From NCBI GenBank assembly GCA_021186555.1, contig JAJKFL010000026.1:4789709-4853708 (forward strand): a DNA stretch of 64,000 nt. Direction: 5' to 3'. Made by a program: the position numbers and the translations under genes. Source of the stretch: Reticulitermes speratus. Lineage: Eukaryota; Arthropoda; Insecta; Blattodea; Rhinotermitidae. Numbering within the stretch: the first letter of the stretch is position 1; each line of letters begins with the position of its first letter. Shown piece by piece: positions 21,297-31,924 of the stretch. The notes beneath the pieces were generated by a model, which saw nothing but the letters and a program-made list of their open reading frames with translations, had not been told where the DNA came from and did no database searches.

Positions 21297-21540
21297 AACA
21301 GCCCCCAGTGGGCCAGGACCTCCTCATTGTCGAAGCTTCACGATCATACTCAGACACAGCACACTCGGTAGGACTCCTCTGGACGAGTGATCAGCCCGTC
21401 GCAGAGACCGCTACCTACACAACACACAACACTCACAAGAGACAGACATCAATGCCCCGGCGGGATTCGAACCCGCAATCTCAGCAAGCGAGCGGCCGTA
21501 GACCCACGACTTAGACAGCGCGGCCACTGTGATCGGCATT
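21297..21540 (-). mobile_element. SINE-3 (tRNA-derived)
   Basis: On the minus strand: GCCGATCACAGTGGCCGCGC, with box B CGGGTTCGAATCCCGCCGGG and TGATGTCTGTCTC. The body CACTCGTCCAGAGGAGTCCT, TGTGCTGTGTCTGAGTATGA, CGTGAAGCTTCGAC, GGTCCTGGCCCACTG is shared with the copy at 22486-22738. Confidence 0.88.
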
Positions 21541-21639
21541 AACTATTTACACACCTCTCACTTAATGTTGCAAGCTCCCTGATACAGGCGCAGAGGGGGC
21601 GAAACATACAGGAGAGTTTTTTTTTTTGCGTGGTGAAGG

Positions 21640-21906
21640 GCCCCGCAGCAGACGCTACGGTCGCACCGCAGCCTTAAGGCTTCTTGTGCAACCCCTGTGA
21701 TGAAGATGAGCAGTTTTTTGTTACCAAGTTTTACAAGTAATGGAGCACCAGTGGAATGAAACTGACAGGGGAAATCCGACAACTCGGAGAAAAACCTGTC
21801 CCAGTGCCACTTTGTCCACCACAAATCTCACATGGAATGACCCAGGATCGAACCTGAGCCTCCGCGGTGAGAGGCCGGCGACTAACCGCCTGAGCCATGG
21901 CACGGC
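21640..21906 (-). mobile_element. SINE-4 (tRNA-derived), best copy
   Basis: On the minus strand the head is GGCCGTGCCATGGCTCAGGC with box A (TGGCTCAGGCGGTTAG); box B is CTCAGGTTCGATCCTGG. The body has GTGGACAAAGTGGCACTGGG and TTTCATTCCACTGGTGCTCC, and the tail region TTCATCACAGGGGTTGC. Confidence 0.9.
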
Positions 21907-22373
21907 CTTACAGGAGAGTTACTATAGACAATTAGTGGTTTGTCTCTAGAAAGTGTATTTCATTAATTTTGAGTTCTGTGACCAGACAGGTAACTACCAA
22001 TCCACGTCCCATTTGATCAAGGTCACCCCGCACTTAATCGGTTAATGACAGCTAATACTTAAATAAGCAGATTAGCTTAAAAATAAAGGCACAAAATGTA
22101 AACACAGCTCTTCTCCAACAGTCTACTTTTGGCCTCCGAATTCCCGTGCATGCCTTCACAGTCGGCTGCTTATGGGCTGCAACACGACTTAGGAAGGAGC
22201 AATACTGCACTCGGGTAACCTTGTAATGCCGGTCAGAAGGCTAACAAATCACTCGCCTGTTAAGGAAACCGAATGCCTTTACCTTATCCTCAACAGCCTG
22301 CCAATGGACGCTATCCGAAACCGGCTGTATACACTCTCAACCTAAATATTCAGGTAGAAGGTAAAGCAATCCC
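21907..22373. other. Unassigned sequence
   Basis: Nothing recognised. Confidence 0.3.
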
Positions 22374-22913
22374 ATTACAGGCCTGGACAGGCCCTTAGGG
22401 CTCCAGGAGGTTGATGCTCCCAGATTTCTAGACATTCGACACATGAAGGTGGTAAGGTTGTCAGCCCTACGCACCGTCCGCCTTTTTCTTTTTATGGCTC
22501 GACAGCCCTATAAGGGCCTGGGCCTCCTCGTTTCGTCGAGGTTTCACGATCATACACTTTTCAGACACACCACACTCGGTAGGACTCCTCTGGACGAGTG
22601 ATCAGACCGTCGCAGAGACCTCTAACTGACAACACACAACAGACAGACATCCATGCCCCCGGTGGGATTCGAACCCACGATCCTAGTAAGCGAGCGGCCG
22701 CAGACCCACGCCTTTGACCGCACGGCCACTGGGATCGGCACCGGTCGCCTTTACCCCCCTGGAAATACTACTGGTACTCATTTATATTAGAGGCTGAGTC
22801 GACCCAGGGCCATAGTGCGACAGAAACGATTATGTCAATGAAAAATTCCAGTGACACCATGGGGAATCGAACCCACGACTTTCTGGCTTGTAGCGCAGTG
22901 CCTCAACCAAAAA
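22374..22913 (-). mobile_element. SINE-2 interrupted by SINE-3
   Basis: The SINE-2 body and tail occupy 22374-22485 and the head 22739-22913 (minus strand). A SINE-3 sits between them. Order of events: SINE-2 arrived first. The SINE-2 head (ending near 22913) lies against a LINE-A scrap. Confidence 0.9.
22486..22738 (-). mobile_element. SINE-3 nested in SINE-2, with TSD
   Basis: Flanked by CACCGTCCGCCTTT (22472-22485) and CACCGGTCGCCTTT (22739-22752), a 14-bp duplication of SINE-2 sequence with two mismatches. The left edge starts with a T-rich stretch (the A-rich tail on the minus strand). Box B GTGGGTTCGAATCCCACC is intact. Confidence 0.92.
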
Positions 22914-22990
22914 ATATCCAGGTACATTTTAATATTATTCTTCCATCTATTCCCAGGACTTCCGATTTGTCCTCTTCTCACCACGCACAC
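22914..22990 (-). mobile_element. LINE-A scrap
   Basis: CATTTTAATATTATTCTTCC, ATCTATTCCCAGGACTTCC matches the LINE-A 3' region. Split from any other part. Confidence 0.6.
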
Positions 22991-23303
22991 TACGGTGACA
23001 GCAACATCCGGCTGACCGCAAATTGTTACGCTCAATATGCAATGCTCTCCATTACCCCAATGCTCCCTCTGTCGCAGGTCCAAACATCCTACCTCACTTC
23101 TGGCGACGGGCAATCATTCAGTCCCCCCCCCCCCCCCCCCAACTGGGCCTCGTTACATACACAGACAGCTTCTGTGTGGGAATTACGATACGTATTTTAA
23201 AACAACACAATTCCACAAAGAAAAACTGTAAGCAAATTACATAATTACATGTCGTTTTCCATTAATTAAATTATTACGGTTTATTTAGTAACGTCAGTAC
23301 CTC
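22991..23303. other. Unassigned; includes C-run
   Basis: C-run at about 23124-23140. Nothing else recognised. Confidence 0.35.
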
Positions 23304-23650
23304 AGGGGTGGCCAGTCACACGAGCCTCGAGGGCCGCACTTTATGAAGCACATTATACAAGTCACGCAATAATAAAATAAAATATCTGTTCACCTTATTT
23401 GATGTTTATTTAATTACTGTTCAACTACTACAATAGGTCAGTTTCAGTTAATGAGTCCCCTTTCTTTAGAAAAGTCCTTAAAAAGCCCCCACGGTCAGTC
23501 TCGTGTGCATGCAAACTATCTGAATGTTATTTCTACAGGCCACCCGCGCCACAAAACACCGCTACAGCAGTTGATACAGCATGCTAATACAACAGAACAA
23601 ACAACAAATACTGTATTTCACTAAGAACAGGCGGCCCTCAATGGCAGTAA
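23304..23650. mobile_element. Possible hAT-like MITE fragment
   Basis: The left end CAGGGGTGGCCAGTCACACG, AGGGCCGCACTTTATG is of the hAT (Charlie-like) end type. A possible mirror GGCGGCCCTCAATGGC lies near 23630. The far end is incomplete and no TSD was found. Confidence 0.45.
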
Positions 23651-23819
23651 GCACCTACGTCAGAGCAGCTATGGCGCGCAATTTCGCACGATGCGTAGAT
23701 ACGATCAAGGCTGTCGGAGGCGGCTCCCTGCAGCCTCTGACGGCCGACGCTCCAGGGACTCAGTAACGCACAGCAGCGCCGAACTCGTGTTTGTCAAATT
23801 CATATTTGGTAGAACACAC

Positions 23820-24480
23820 GATGGACACTCCTTGTATGTGGCCATAATCATACACAGTGTGGACACAATCATAGTTCTTGTGTGTGGCCACAATCACTCC
23901 TTGTGCGGCCATGAACATACACCTCGTGTGTGGTCACTATCATACACTTCGTGTGTCGCCACAATCATACGCCTTTTGTGTGACCCTAACTCTAGAGTGT
24001 GGACACAATCATACTCCATGTGCGTGACCACAATCATACACCTTCTGTTTGACCAAAACCATACTCCGTGCGTGGTCAAAATCATACACCATGTGTGGCC
24101 ACAATCATACTCCTCGTGTGGCCACAATCACTCCTTGTGCGGCCATGAACATACACCTCGTGTGTGGTCACTATCATACACTTCGTGTGTCGCCACAATC
24201 ATACGCCTTTTGTGTGACCCTAACCCTAGAGTGTGGACACAATCATACTCCATGTGCGTGACCACAATCATACACCTTGATTGACCAAAACCATACTCCG
24301 TGCGTGGCCAAAATCATACACCATGTGTGGCCACAATCATACTCCTCGTGTGGCCACAATCATACACAATGTGTGGCCACAATTATACACCTTGTTTGAC
24401 CAAAACCATAATCCGTGCGTGGCCAAAATCATACACCTTATGTTTGACCATAATCATGCTCCTTGTGTGTATTTTAAGCG
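23820..24480. repeat. 23-25-bp minisatellite with 234-bp higher-order duplication
   Basis: Degenerate units such as CATACACCATGTGTGGCCACAA and CATACTCCTCGTGTGGCCACAA. A longer block beginning GGCCACAATCACTCCTTGTG recurs at 23886 and 24120 (234 bp apart). The CATAC/GTGTG pattern leaves long frames open in several phases, so the frames of up to 197 codons here are repeat artefacts. Confidence 0.93.
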
Positions 24481-24799
24481 AGGAGGTGGAAACTGACTAC
24501 CGACAGCTGTCATATAATAATGTCCCGATGTAATACTGACTGTCACTGTAACTGGGCCTTTGTTAAGGATTACGCAATGAGATCGACCTCACTGCCGGAA
24601 GGTCCTAATCAGACACTATAACGGAAATTAACAACTGAGGAGAAAGCCTTAACAGGAATGAAAAATTACAGGATTTCAGGGCAAGGTTGGACGTTAGTGC
24701 CTAGCTACTAAAAATTGTTTATAGAATGCAAGATTTGGCACACAGCAACTTCAATGAGCGGTGTGTTTCTGACTAACATCCTGAACTTACGAGAACAGT

Positions 24800-24985
24800 A
24801 TATTGCTTTCACTCGCAAAAACCGCCTATGGAGCTTCGTCATGCCCGTCCGTCTGTCCACGCGTATCAGCGCGGCTCCCACTGGGCGGATTTCCGTTAAA
24901 TTTCATCTTCGGACCTTTTTATGAAACTCCGTCGTGAAAATCCAAATATGGTTAAAATCGGACAAAAGTATGGGGAACTTTACAC
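24800..24985 (-). mobile_element. AGGCGCGTTCGC-end element, minus-strand fragment
   Basis: CTCGCAAAAACCGCCTATGG, GAGCTTCGTCATGCCCGTCC, GCGGCTCCCACTGGGCGGAT is the reverse complement of the element's right half. Confidence 0.7.
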
Positions 24986-25518
24986 GACGACCTAAATATG
25001 TTTTACTGTTGCGGCCTAAAGCATTGTTGTGCAATACTCAATATTTTTATATTGTTCACTGTAAAATGCAGCTCAACCATACACACACAGCACTGTTGCG
25101 TTTTCATTGCAAGAGTACTTACGCGAAGGCGCCACAATGTTACGTTATGCGTGCACTGCCTATCTTGTTAACTTCCTGCGATTAGCACTAACAGCAGGCG
25201 AGATGCACAAATTTGTTGACTACGACTAATTCCACCTAAATACACGGTCCTGAATCATGTACAGTAACAGATCTGAGATATATGTACCCTTTGCTAATTT
25301 CTTAGTACAACGTTCAAACAACTGAGAATTCGCGAGGAATTTTCATTTGGGTTGCGGATAAACTGGGATAACTGATGATAAATCACTGGAACAAGGAATA
25401 TAAAACTTGGTACAAAGATAAACTCTAAACATCCTACAAACTGAGTGTGAAATACTGTTTACAGACAAAGTCAAGAATTACAGATATGACGACGGTAACA
25501 AAGGTGGGGTCATGGCAG
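24986..25518. other. Unassigned sequence
   Basis: Nothing recognised. Confidence 0.3.
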
Positions 25519-25742
25519 ACAAAATGTGTACAACAAAATGTGTACAACAAAATGTGTACAACAAAATGTGTACAACAAAATGTGTACAACAAAATGTGTA
25601 CAACAAAATGTGTACAACAAAATGTGTACAACAAAATGTGTACAACAAAATGTGTACAAAAAATGTGTACAACAAAATGTGTACAACAAAATGTGTACAA
25701 CAAAATGTGTACAACAAAATGTGTACAACAAAATGTGTACAA
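25519..25742. repeat. 14-bp minisatellite, about 16 units
   Basis: Unit TGTGTACAACAAAA, almost invariant, with one unit shortened by 1 bp near 25657. The unit has no stop in any frame on either strand, so at least five overlapping frames (81-142 codons) are spurious. Confidence 0.98.
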
Positions 25743-26096
25743 CTCCTCCCAGCACGAATAAAATCTACATATTTCTCGACAAATGAAGAAATAACAGAAT
25801 CGAACACACACAATATAAATGCTGTTACGGTGGATTATAGATGCACGTGAACACGACATCAATTAAGACAGACGCATTCGATAGTTAGTGAATGAATACA
25901 CTTCTACCAGCTGACGAAATATTGGTGCATCAAGGAAAAGAAGGAACAAGCATGTCTTATAACCCGTTGCTGCCCGATAATTTCGACGAAATTCCTATCT
26001 CACAAAAAAAAAACACTACAAACCTCAATTGCAAAGACAGGCTGGATAATACACTTTGGGGAATTACCGCTGATTATTCTAAGTAAAAAAAAAAAA
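25743..26096. other. Unassigned sequence
   Basis: A 64-codon + strand frame (25892-26086) without motif. An A-run precedes the next MITE. Confidence 0.3.
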
Positions 26097-26384
26097 GTCG
26101 AACTCTGTTATCACGTCGTGAAGGAGACTGAATATTTTGTGTCGTTATAAACGAGTGCTGTTATAACCGAGGTCTATAGTGTTAAGGTCAACATCATTCA
26201 TCATTCTGCAGTCCGTCTTACGACAGGTCCGTAGTCTCTTCCAAAGCGAGTTCTCCACAGGATGCGATCTAGTGCTTCCTCTTTCAATTTCCAGTAAAGG
26301 CCAACAGTGAGGAATTAATTGGTACCACACAATATTTGACGCTATAGACGAGGTGCCGTATTAACCGATGTCGTTATAACCGGG
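26097..26384. mobile_element. pogo-like MITE interrupted by LINE-B
   Basis: Same family as 19530-19714. The left end GTCGAACTCTGTTATCACG has lost its first bases and the right end is TCGTTATAACCGGG. Its middle is split by a LINE-B tail. Confidence 0.88.
26193..26296 (-). mobile_element. LINE-B 3' tail inserted in MITE, 9-bp TSD
   Basis: ATCATTCATCATTCTGCAGT, CCGTCTTACGACAGGTCCGT, GATCTAGTGCTTCCTC is the reverse of the LINE-B 3' end (31.80-31.91 kb). Flanked by AAGGTCAAC (26184-26192) / AAGGCCAAC (26297-26305). Only about 104 bp was copied, typical of 5' truncation. Confidence 0.9.
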
Positions 26385-26608
26385 AAAAAACACACACAGG
26401 CCCACTGCATGTGCAAGCAGACTGCAAACCGAGTTACGACAGTGCTTTACAGGGCTAAGCAATAGGCCCTCCGAAAAAAAAACATAATGATGGCGACAAT
26501 AATAACAAGCAATAAAAATATTTCTGGCTCGAGTGGGGGTCAGTCACACGACCATCTACGCGCGAACCCAACACACTAACTGCAGAGTTAAATTGCATTT
26601 TACTGTAG
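26385..26608. other. Unassigned sequence
   Basis: Nothing recognised. Confidence 0.3.
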
Positions 26609-26610
26609 TA

Positions 26611-26692
26611 TACAGGGTATACACAAAATAATGGTGCGGTTTCAATAGTGAATACTATTGAAACCGCACCATTCTTTTGTGTATACCCTGTA
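26611..26692. mobile_element. 82-bp hairpin MITE (copy A)
   Basis: TACAGGGTATACACAAAATA .. ends ..TATACCCTGTA, arms identical except one base, loop GAAT. Flanked by an extra TA on both sides. Same family at 29593, 43141 and 55298. TA target and CAGGG ends suggest a mariner-related miniature element. Confidence 0.95.
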
Positions 26693-26896
26693 TAAACTTA
26701 CATCACTAAATAATACCTCAACAACACAGATTTGTACAACTGGAAGGCTCTGAAACTGGGAGTTACGTTTTACGAGTTCGAGATCAAAGTACGCCTATAA
26801 GACGCCATCGTCATCCTCCGTTAATCCGAAAGGCCCGGAAGACTGCAAGACTACCTACATAACATTTCACACTGTTGACACGGTGCATCTTCGTCA

Positions 26897-27435
26897 TATT
26901 AAATTAAGTTACAGACCAACCGATGCACACTAAAACCACTTTTTAAGTAGCTTTATTATAAAATTGTTAAAATTGTACCCCTGCACGTGTTTCGATCCTA
27001 GGATCATCGTCAGGGGGGTTTATTGCTAAAAGCTACAGTCACTTCAACACATGATTTAAAATATTCTATCTGCACTTTGAAACATAAGTTAAAATCTTGT
27101 AAAAAGATTCTCTAAAAGTTGTAAAATTATAAAAGTACTGTAGATGGTAGATTGTGGAACTGCTGGCGTGTGGTATTAAAAGCATATGAAATGTTTTTGC
27201 GTGGAGCGGAGTGTACTACGTGTTGTGCGGTGAGGAGTACTACTTATGTTTCAAAGTGCCGATAGAATATTTTAAATCATGTATATGAAGTGACTGTAGC
27301 TTTTAGCAATAAACCCCCCTGACGATGATCCTAGGATCGAAACACGTGTAGGGGTACAATTTTAACAATTTTATAATAAAGCTACTTAAAAAGTGGTTTT
27401 AGTGTGCATCGGTTGGTTTATAACTTAATTTAATA
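26897..27435. mobile_element. Class-1 foldback, about 190-bp arms
   Basis: Ends TATTAAATTAAGTTACAG / TAACTTAATTTAATA. The arms share ACCAACCGATGCACACTAAA, ACCACTTTTTAAGTAGC and CACGTGTTTCGATCCTAGG with only a few mismatches. On the + strand the core is CTGACGA-T-GATCC-TA-GGATC-GAAAC (27319-27343). The central ~150 bp is unpaired and unrecognised. Confidence 0.93.
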
Positions 27436-27544
27436 CCTACATAACAGTTAAACGCATTCAAATTACCTATAACAATAAAATATCCCCCTTTGCTAATTTT
27501 AAAGTTTCCACAGTGGTGTGTGTAACCGAAGGTTCAGGTCTTCT

Positions 27545-27640
27545 GAGATGTGAGGCTATCATTGGATTAAGTGGTCCCCGACGTTTCGAACAAACGTATC
27601 GCCCTCGTATTCAAGGTCCACGGGACGCAGCATATCAAAC
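27545..27640. mobile_element. Half of a class-2 foldback
   Basis: GTCTTCTGAGATGTGAGGC, CCCGACGTTTCGAACAAACG, GTATTCAAGGTCC. Diverged, no mirror arm. Confidence 0.55.
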
Positions 27641-27879
27641 ATGACTTGAATCCTCGTTTCGCCTTTAATCTACGGACCCTACAAAGGATCACAAGAGGTG
27701 TTTCATGTCGACAGTGACATTCGACGTCGACAGAAAAGCGACAGCGTAGGAAATACGTGCTGTCGCAATATATATCATACTGCATGTCACAGCACAGAAT
27801 ATGAAAGCCAAAAGCACGTTGTCTTTCTCCAAAACGAAGAAGACGGTAAAGGTAACATTTTCATGTCCACGGCATGAAG

Positions 27880-28130
27880 GCATTTAGGGAGAGTAGAGGT
27901 ATAGCACCACTCATTCTTAACCTCGGCACTAGACGGATGTTGGTGATTAACTTCACGCCCCGGCTGCTTTATCCCCGGGGACACAACACGGATATGCATA
28001 GAAGAGGAGGCTGTGTGGGCCCCAGAGCCGGTCTGGACGGTTATGGAGGAGAGAGACATCTTTTGCCTTACAGGAATTCGAACTCCGTACCTTCCAACCC
28101 CTAGCCTTGTCGCAATACCGGCTCACAGCG
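27880..28130 (-). mobile_element. SINE-1, old diverged copy
   Basis: GAGTAGAGGTATAGCACCAC, CTCGGCACTAGACGG, CACGCCCCGGCTGCTTTATC, GGGCCCCAGAGCCGGTCTGG. Box B has decayed. Confidence 0.75.
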
Positions 28131-28435
28131 AAGAACAAGATTCCAGAAAAATCTTATCCGTTGGTCATATACCAAGCTGCGCGTCAGTCTGTCCGTTTCT
28201 TCATTACGGACATCAGTATTAGAGACAGATTTTTGTGAGACCGCGGCTGATACAAATGTAGCTCGGTGTTCCGTAACACACTGTGACGACAGGCAGCCGT
28301 GGCAAAACAGGGCGGTGGGTGGAAAATACAACACAGCCGATTTATGATTATTTCACGGACTAAAGATCTTTCAAAGCTCTTTACTGCATATGTAACTAAT
28401 TTCTCATCTTTTTCAGCGGATGTGTACTTAAATAA
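28131..28435. other. Unassigned sequence
   Basis: Nothing recognised. Confidence 0.3.
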
Positions 28436-29000
28436 GACACTCTAACTAACGAACTAACTAACTACCTCCACGGAGCAGAGTCCTTCTTGAGAAGCTAACA
28501 GGTCGTCAGCTAGTCAAGAAATTCCCCGCATTTTATGGAACCCGAAGGTTCATTACCGCATTCACAACAGCCCGCCACCTGTCCCTATCCTGAGCCATAT
28601 CAATCCAGTCCATGCTCCCCCCATCCCACTTCTTAAAGATCCATTTTAATATTATTCTCCCATCTACGCCTGGGTCTTCCAAGTGTCTCCTTCCCTCAAG
28701 TCTCCCCACCAAAATCCTGTATGCACCTCTCCCCTCACCCATACGTGCTACATGCCCCACCCACCTCATTCTTCTTGATATGATCACCATAATAATATTT
28801 GGTGATGAGTACAGATCATTAGGTTCCTCGTTATGTAGTCTTCTCCACTCCCCCGTTTCCTCGTCCCTCTTAGGCCCAAATATCCTCCTCAGCACCCTAT
28901 TCTCGAACACCCTCAGCCTATGTTCCTCCCTCAGTGTGACAGACCGAGTTTCACACCCATACAAAACAACAGGCAAAATTATACTAAATAAGACGCTCAT
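28436..29000 (-). pseudogene. LINE-A C-terminal ORF and 3' end, best copy
   Basis: The minus-strand frame from about 29000 to 28533 encodes [79 protein letters not shown] and ends LRVP-stop. This [24 protein letters not shown] block is the region after reverse transcriptase in a non-LTR retrotransposon (family knowledge). The catalytic parts are missing (5' truncation), and the first ~60 codons of the longer open frame (29177-29000) are unrelated flank. The 3' end, past CTCCGTGGAGG, runs into a TTAG-type tetranucleotide tail (28442-28466). Confidence 0.88.
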
Positions 29001-29306
29001 TGACGTAAAAGTTAGGCAAACAGAAAACAACAATGGCAACCGACGGCAGTATCTCGATGCGAGGATTGCCGCATTTTTATGAGTGGAACATATACTGGGA
29101 CACCTTATAGAGACATCAAATGAATATCGAATCGTATTATTTGTAAAGTCTGCAAGGTTTAATCCTTCGGGAAACACAAAACGCCATGAAAATTCGAATC
29201 CGCTGGTAACCCAAGCCGTGTAAAGCGGTTCCTACCCAGCAGTCGACAGCACGTCATCACCTCGGATGACTTCAATCTCCATGAACAGAGCTACGAGAAC
29301 TTTACA
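29001..29306. other. Unassigned sequence
   Basis: Nothing recognised. Confidence 0.3.
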
Positions 29307-29903
29307 AATATCAATTTTCAGTTTTTTTAACCAACGAATGCACTTTTTGTTTTAGTATTCTGTTCAATTCACCCTACATATGTTTCGGCGCGACCCTGCC
29401 ATCATCAGGGGTACATTGATAAGTTCACTTAACTGTTCACTGCATTTGGTATTATCACACAACCGTTACACTGTTTGAGGCTATTTTTTACGTTGACAAT
29501 CACCGGAATGCAAAGTTTCTTCAAGCTTTTTCTTGAAATGTCTTTGTGTATATAGTATTTATCTTGCGTTAGAAGTGTAAAGTACAGAGCTATACAGAGT
29601 ATACACAAAAGAATGGTGCGGTTTCCCTTTATTCACCATTGAAACCGCACCATTCTTTTGTGTATACTCTGTATATTCTGAATATAAAGCACTGTGACGC
29701 TGGAAGTTGTTGAAATCGTTAAAATTATTTAAATTATTAAAAATTTTTAAAATTGCTGACATTTGGTCTTGTATAGATGTTTGACGTCCATATCCCGTTG
29801 TTGTTACTGTCTTGTTGCGTGGTTGTGACTGAGTGGGGTTAATTGAACACATGTACGAAAATAAAAGGCGCATTCGTTGGTTTAAACAACTGAAAAATTA
29901 GTG
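29307..29903. mobile_element. Class-1 foldback, short ends, containing a hairpin MITE
   Basis: Ends CAGTTTTTTTAACCAACGAA / TTCGTTGGTTTAAACAACTG. The left arm carries CATATGTTTCGGCGCGACCC..CATCATCAGGGG. The right arm has lost the mirrored core. It is split by an 82-bp hairpin element at 29593. Confidence 0.75.
29593..29673. mobile_element. 82-bp hairpin MITE (copy B)
   Basis: TACAGAGTATACACAAAAGA .. TATACTCTGTA, TA on both flanks. The arms match except the central ~20 bp, which have diverged. Confidence 0.93.
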
Positions 29904-30394
29904 CCAAGATGCACGGTGAACACAGCGTGAAATTACAATCTCAAATTAAAAGTCACGCTAATGGCAAGTTCCCAACAGCTACTGACATTCTTAGAACCGC
30001 AGATAACTGAACGAAAGTGTCCATTTTTTCCTTGGAAATGACCGACCTTTTAGTAGCCAGACGCTGCTTCAGGAAACAGTGCAACATTCCCCGTTGCCAC
30101 ACACGGACACACCTTGGTCATTGCCTCTGGGCGAACAGGTCACATTCCACGCGTTCCAGGGCCTTGTTATTCCACGCACAGGCCCATCCTAAAGTTTCCC
30201 TTCCTTAGGGCATGACATTTTCCATTTTGGCCCACCCTCACTTGTCCTCAGAGAAAACTGAAATCCACAAATACACACTTTCCCTCCAAGCACTCTGCAG
30301 GTGGCCTTGACCAGCCTGACGCTAATTCTTCTGCAGACAGTTTCACTGCAGCCTAACATAAAGAAGATTTACTGTCTTTGTAGATGTGACGCCA
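29904..30394. other. Unassigned sequence
   Basis: Nothing recognised. Confidence 0.3.
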
Positions 30395-30510
30395 TGCACT
30401 CCGGCAGCTCTTTACCGACGTTTCGGAGGAACCTATTGTCTTCATATTCGAGGCAAGAGGTATTTATCAACCTACCAGAGCTTACGTCACATCCCAGAAG
30501 ACAGGACGCT
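30395..30510. mobile_element. Half of a class-2-like foldback
   Basis: GCTCTTTACCGACGTTTCGG, AGGAACCTATTGTCTTCAT. Directly followed by a complete class-2 copy. Confidence 0.55.
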
Positions 30511-30544
30511 TCACAGTTACCGCCGTACGAACTTATAATCTGAA

Positions 30545-30791
30545 GAGATTTGTGGTCTTCGGCGATATTACGCAGCGTCGAGTGGTAATCTTTTAACGAC
30601 GTTTCGGAACAACGTATCGGTTCCATCTTCAAGGTTCAGGAAGTCCAAGAAGAAAAGACTTCTTGAACCTTGATGGTGGGACCGATACGTTGTCCCGAAA
30701 CGTCGGTAAAGGATTACTACTCGACGGCTGCGTTAATATCCCAGACGAGCGCAGATCTCATCAACATCGCGGCGGAAGCCTGAAGTCACGG
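30545..30791. mobile_element. Class-2 foldback with 12-bp TSD
   Basis: Left arm ATTTGTGGTCTTCGGCG.., GACGTTTCGGAACAACGTAT, and mirror arm ending ATCGCGGCGGAAGCCTGAAG. TSD TTATAATCTGAA (30533-30544) / TTGTAATCTGAA (30792-30803). Confidence 0.9.
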
Positions 30792-30803
30792 TTGTAATCT
30801 GAA

Positions 30804-31177
30804 TATCAGACTTCATACACATCCTACATGGAACACCAGCCTCGAGGAATACTTCAGCAACGATCATTTAAAAAAAAAATCAATCAGCGTACTCCAAGTC
30901 TTGAATTAAACCAAAAATATACATCCGAACTCCTTAACCTTGATCCGACAGCATGATCTTTGGAATCGTTTTTAGCAATATTACATCAGTAATGAAGGCC
31001 AACTTTGCTACAAGCCTCACGGCCGAAGTCCACAGCAGCACGTACACACCAAATGATAATCATAACACTCGTTAAACCTCAATTGCAAGACATTTAACTG
31101 TAACGTGCAACAAATGCAGTTACTTCGTCATCAGCTATATGGCATACTCTTGTTAATTACAATGGTGCCTGTATTAC
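30804..31177. other. Unassigned sequence
   Basis: Nothing recognised. Confidence 0.3.
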
Positions 31178-31912
31178 ATAGGTGATAGACTAATTGAAAT
31201 TGGAAGACGCTATGGAATGGAAATGAATGTGGGAAAAACTAAAGTAATGAAAATCTCAGGGCAACCATCCCCAATGAAAATTATGATAGATCAAAAACAA
31301 TTGGAGAATGTGGAATATTTCAATTATTTGTGTAGCGTGATAACAAATGATGCAAGGTGTACACGTGAAATTAAATCCAGAATTGCCATGGCAAAAGCAG
31401 CATTTAACAAGAAGAAAAATCTTTTCACCAGCAAACTGGAATTAAATTTAAGTAAGAAACTAGTAAAGTGCTACATTTGGAGCGTAGCTTTGTGTGGTGC
31501 TGAAACGTGGACACTTGGGAAAGTAGATCAGAAGTATCTGGAAAGTTTTGATATGTGGTGCTGGAGAGAGAATGGAGAAGATCAGTTGGACTGATCGTGT
31601 GAGAAATGAAGAAGTATTACACAGAGTGAAGGAGGAGAGGAATATCGTACATACAATAAAAAGAAGGAAGGCTAACTGGATTGGTCACATCTTGCGTAGG
31701 AACTGCCTTCTGAAACATGTGATTGAAGGAAAGTTAGAAGGAAGGATAGAAATGACGGGACGACGAGGGAGAAGACGTAAGCAGCTACTGGATGACCTTA
31801 AGGAAAAGAAAAGATACTGGAAATTGAAAGAGGAAGCACTAGATCGTGCCTTGTGGAGAACTCACTTTGGAAGTGGCTACGGACCTGTCGTAAGACAGAC
31901 TACAGAATGAAT
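31178..31912 (+). pseudogene. LINE-B (RTE-like) ORF C-terminus, one frameshift
   Basis: The first frame reads from about 31178 (RLIEIGRRYGMEMNVGKTKV, QPSPMKIMIDQKQLENVEYF, SRIAMAKAAFNKKKNLFTS, KCYIWSVALCGAETWTLGK) to 31594. A frameshift near 31560 moves to the frame WTDRVRNEEVLHRVKEERN, KANWIGHILRRNCLLKHVI, ending RQTTE-stop at 31910. MNVGKTKVM..L.NVEYF.YL is the conserved post-RT region of RTE-type LINEs. It is 5'-truncated with no catalytic domain. The 3' end TGTCGTAAGACAGACTACAG then ATGAATGAAAT matches the other LINE-B tails. Confidence 0.9.
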
Positions 31913-31924
31913 GAAATTACATAG

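Noticed and set aside
23691..24284. 197-codon frame rich in His/Cys
   Set aside because: Translation of a 23-25-bp minisatellite; several other phases are open too.
25434..25862. Overlapping 81-142-codon frames on both strands
   Set aside because: All come from the stop-free 14-bp repeat.
28533..29177. Intact 214-residue retrotransposon protein
   Set aside because: Only the part after about residue 60 belongs to LINE-A; the N-terminal part is unrelated flank and the catalytic domains are absent.
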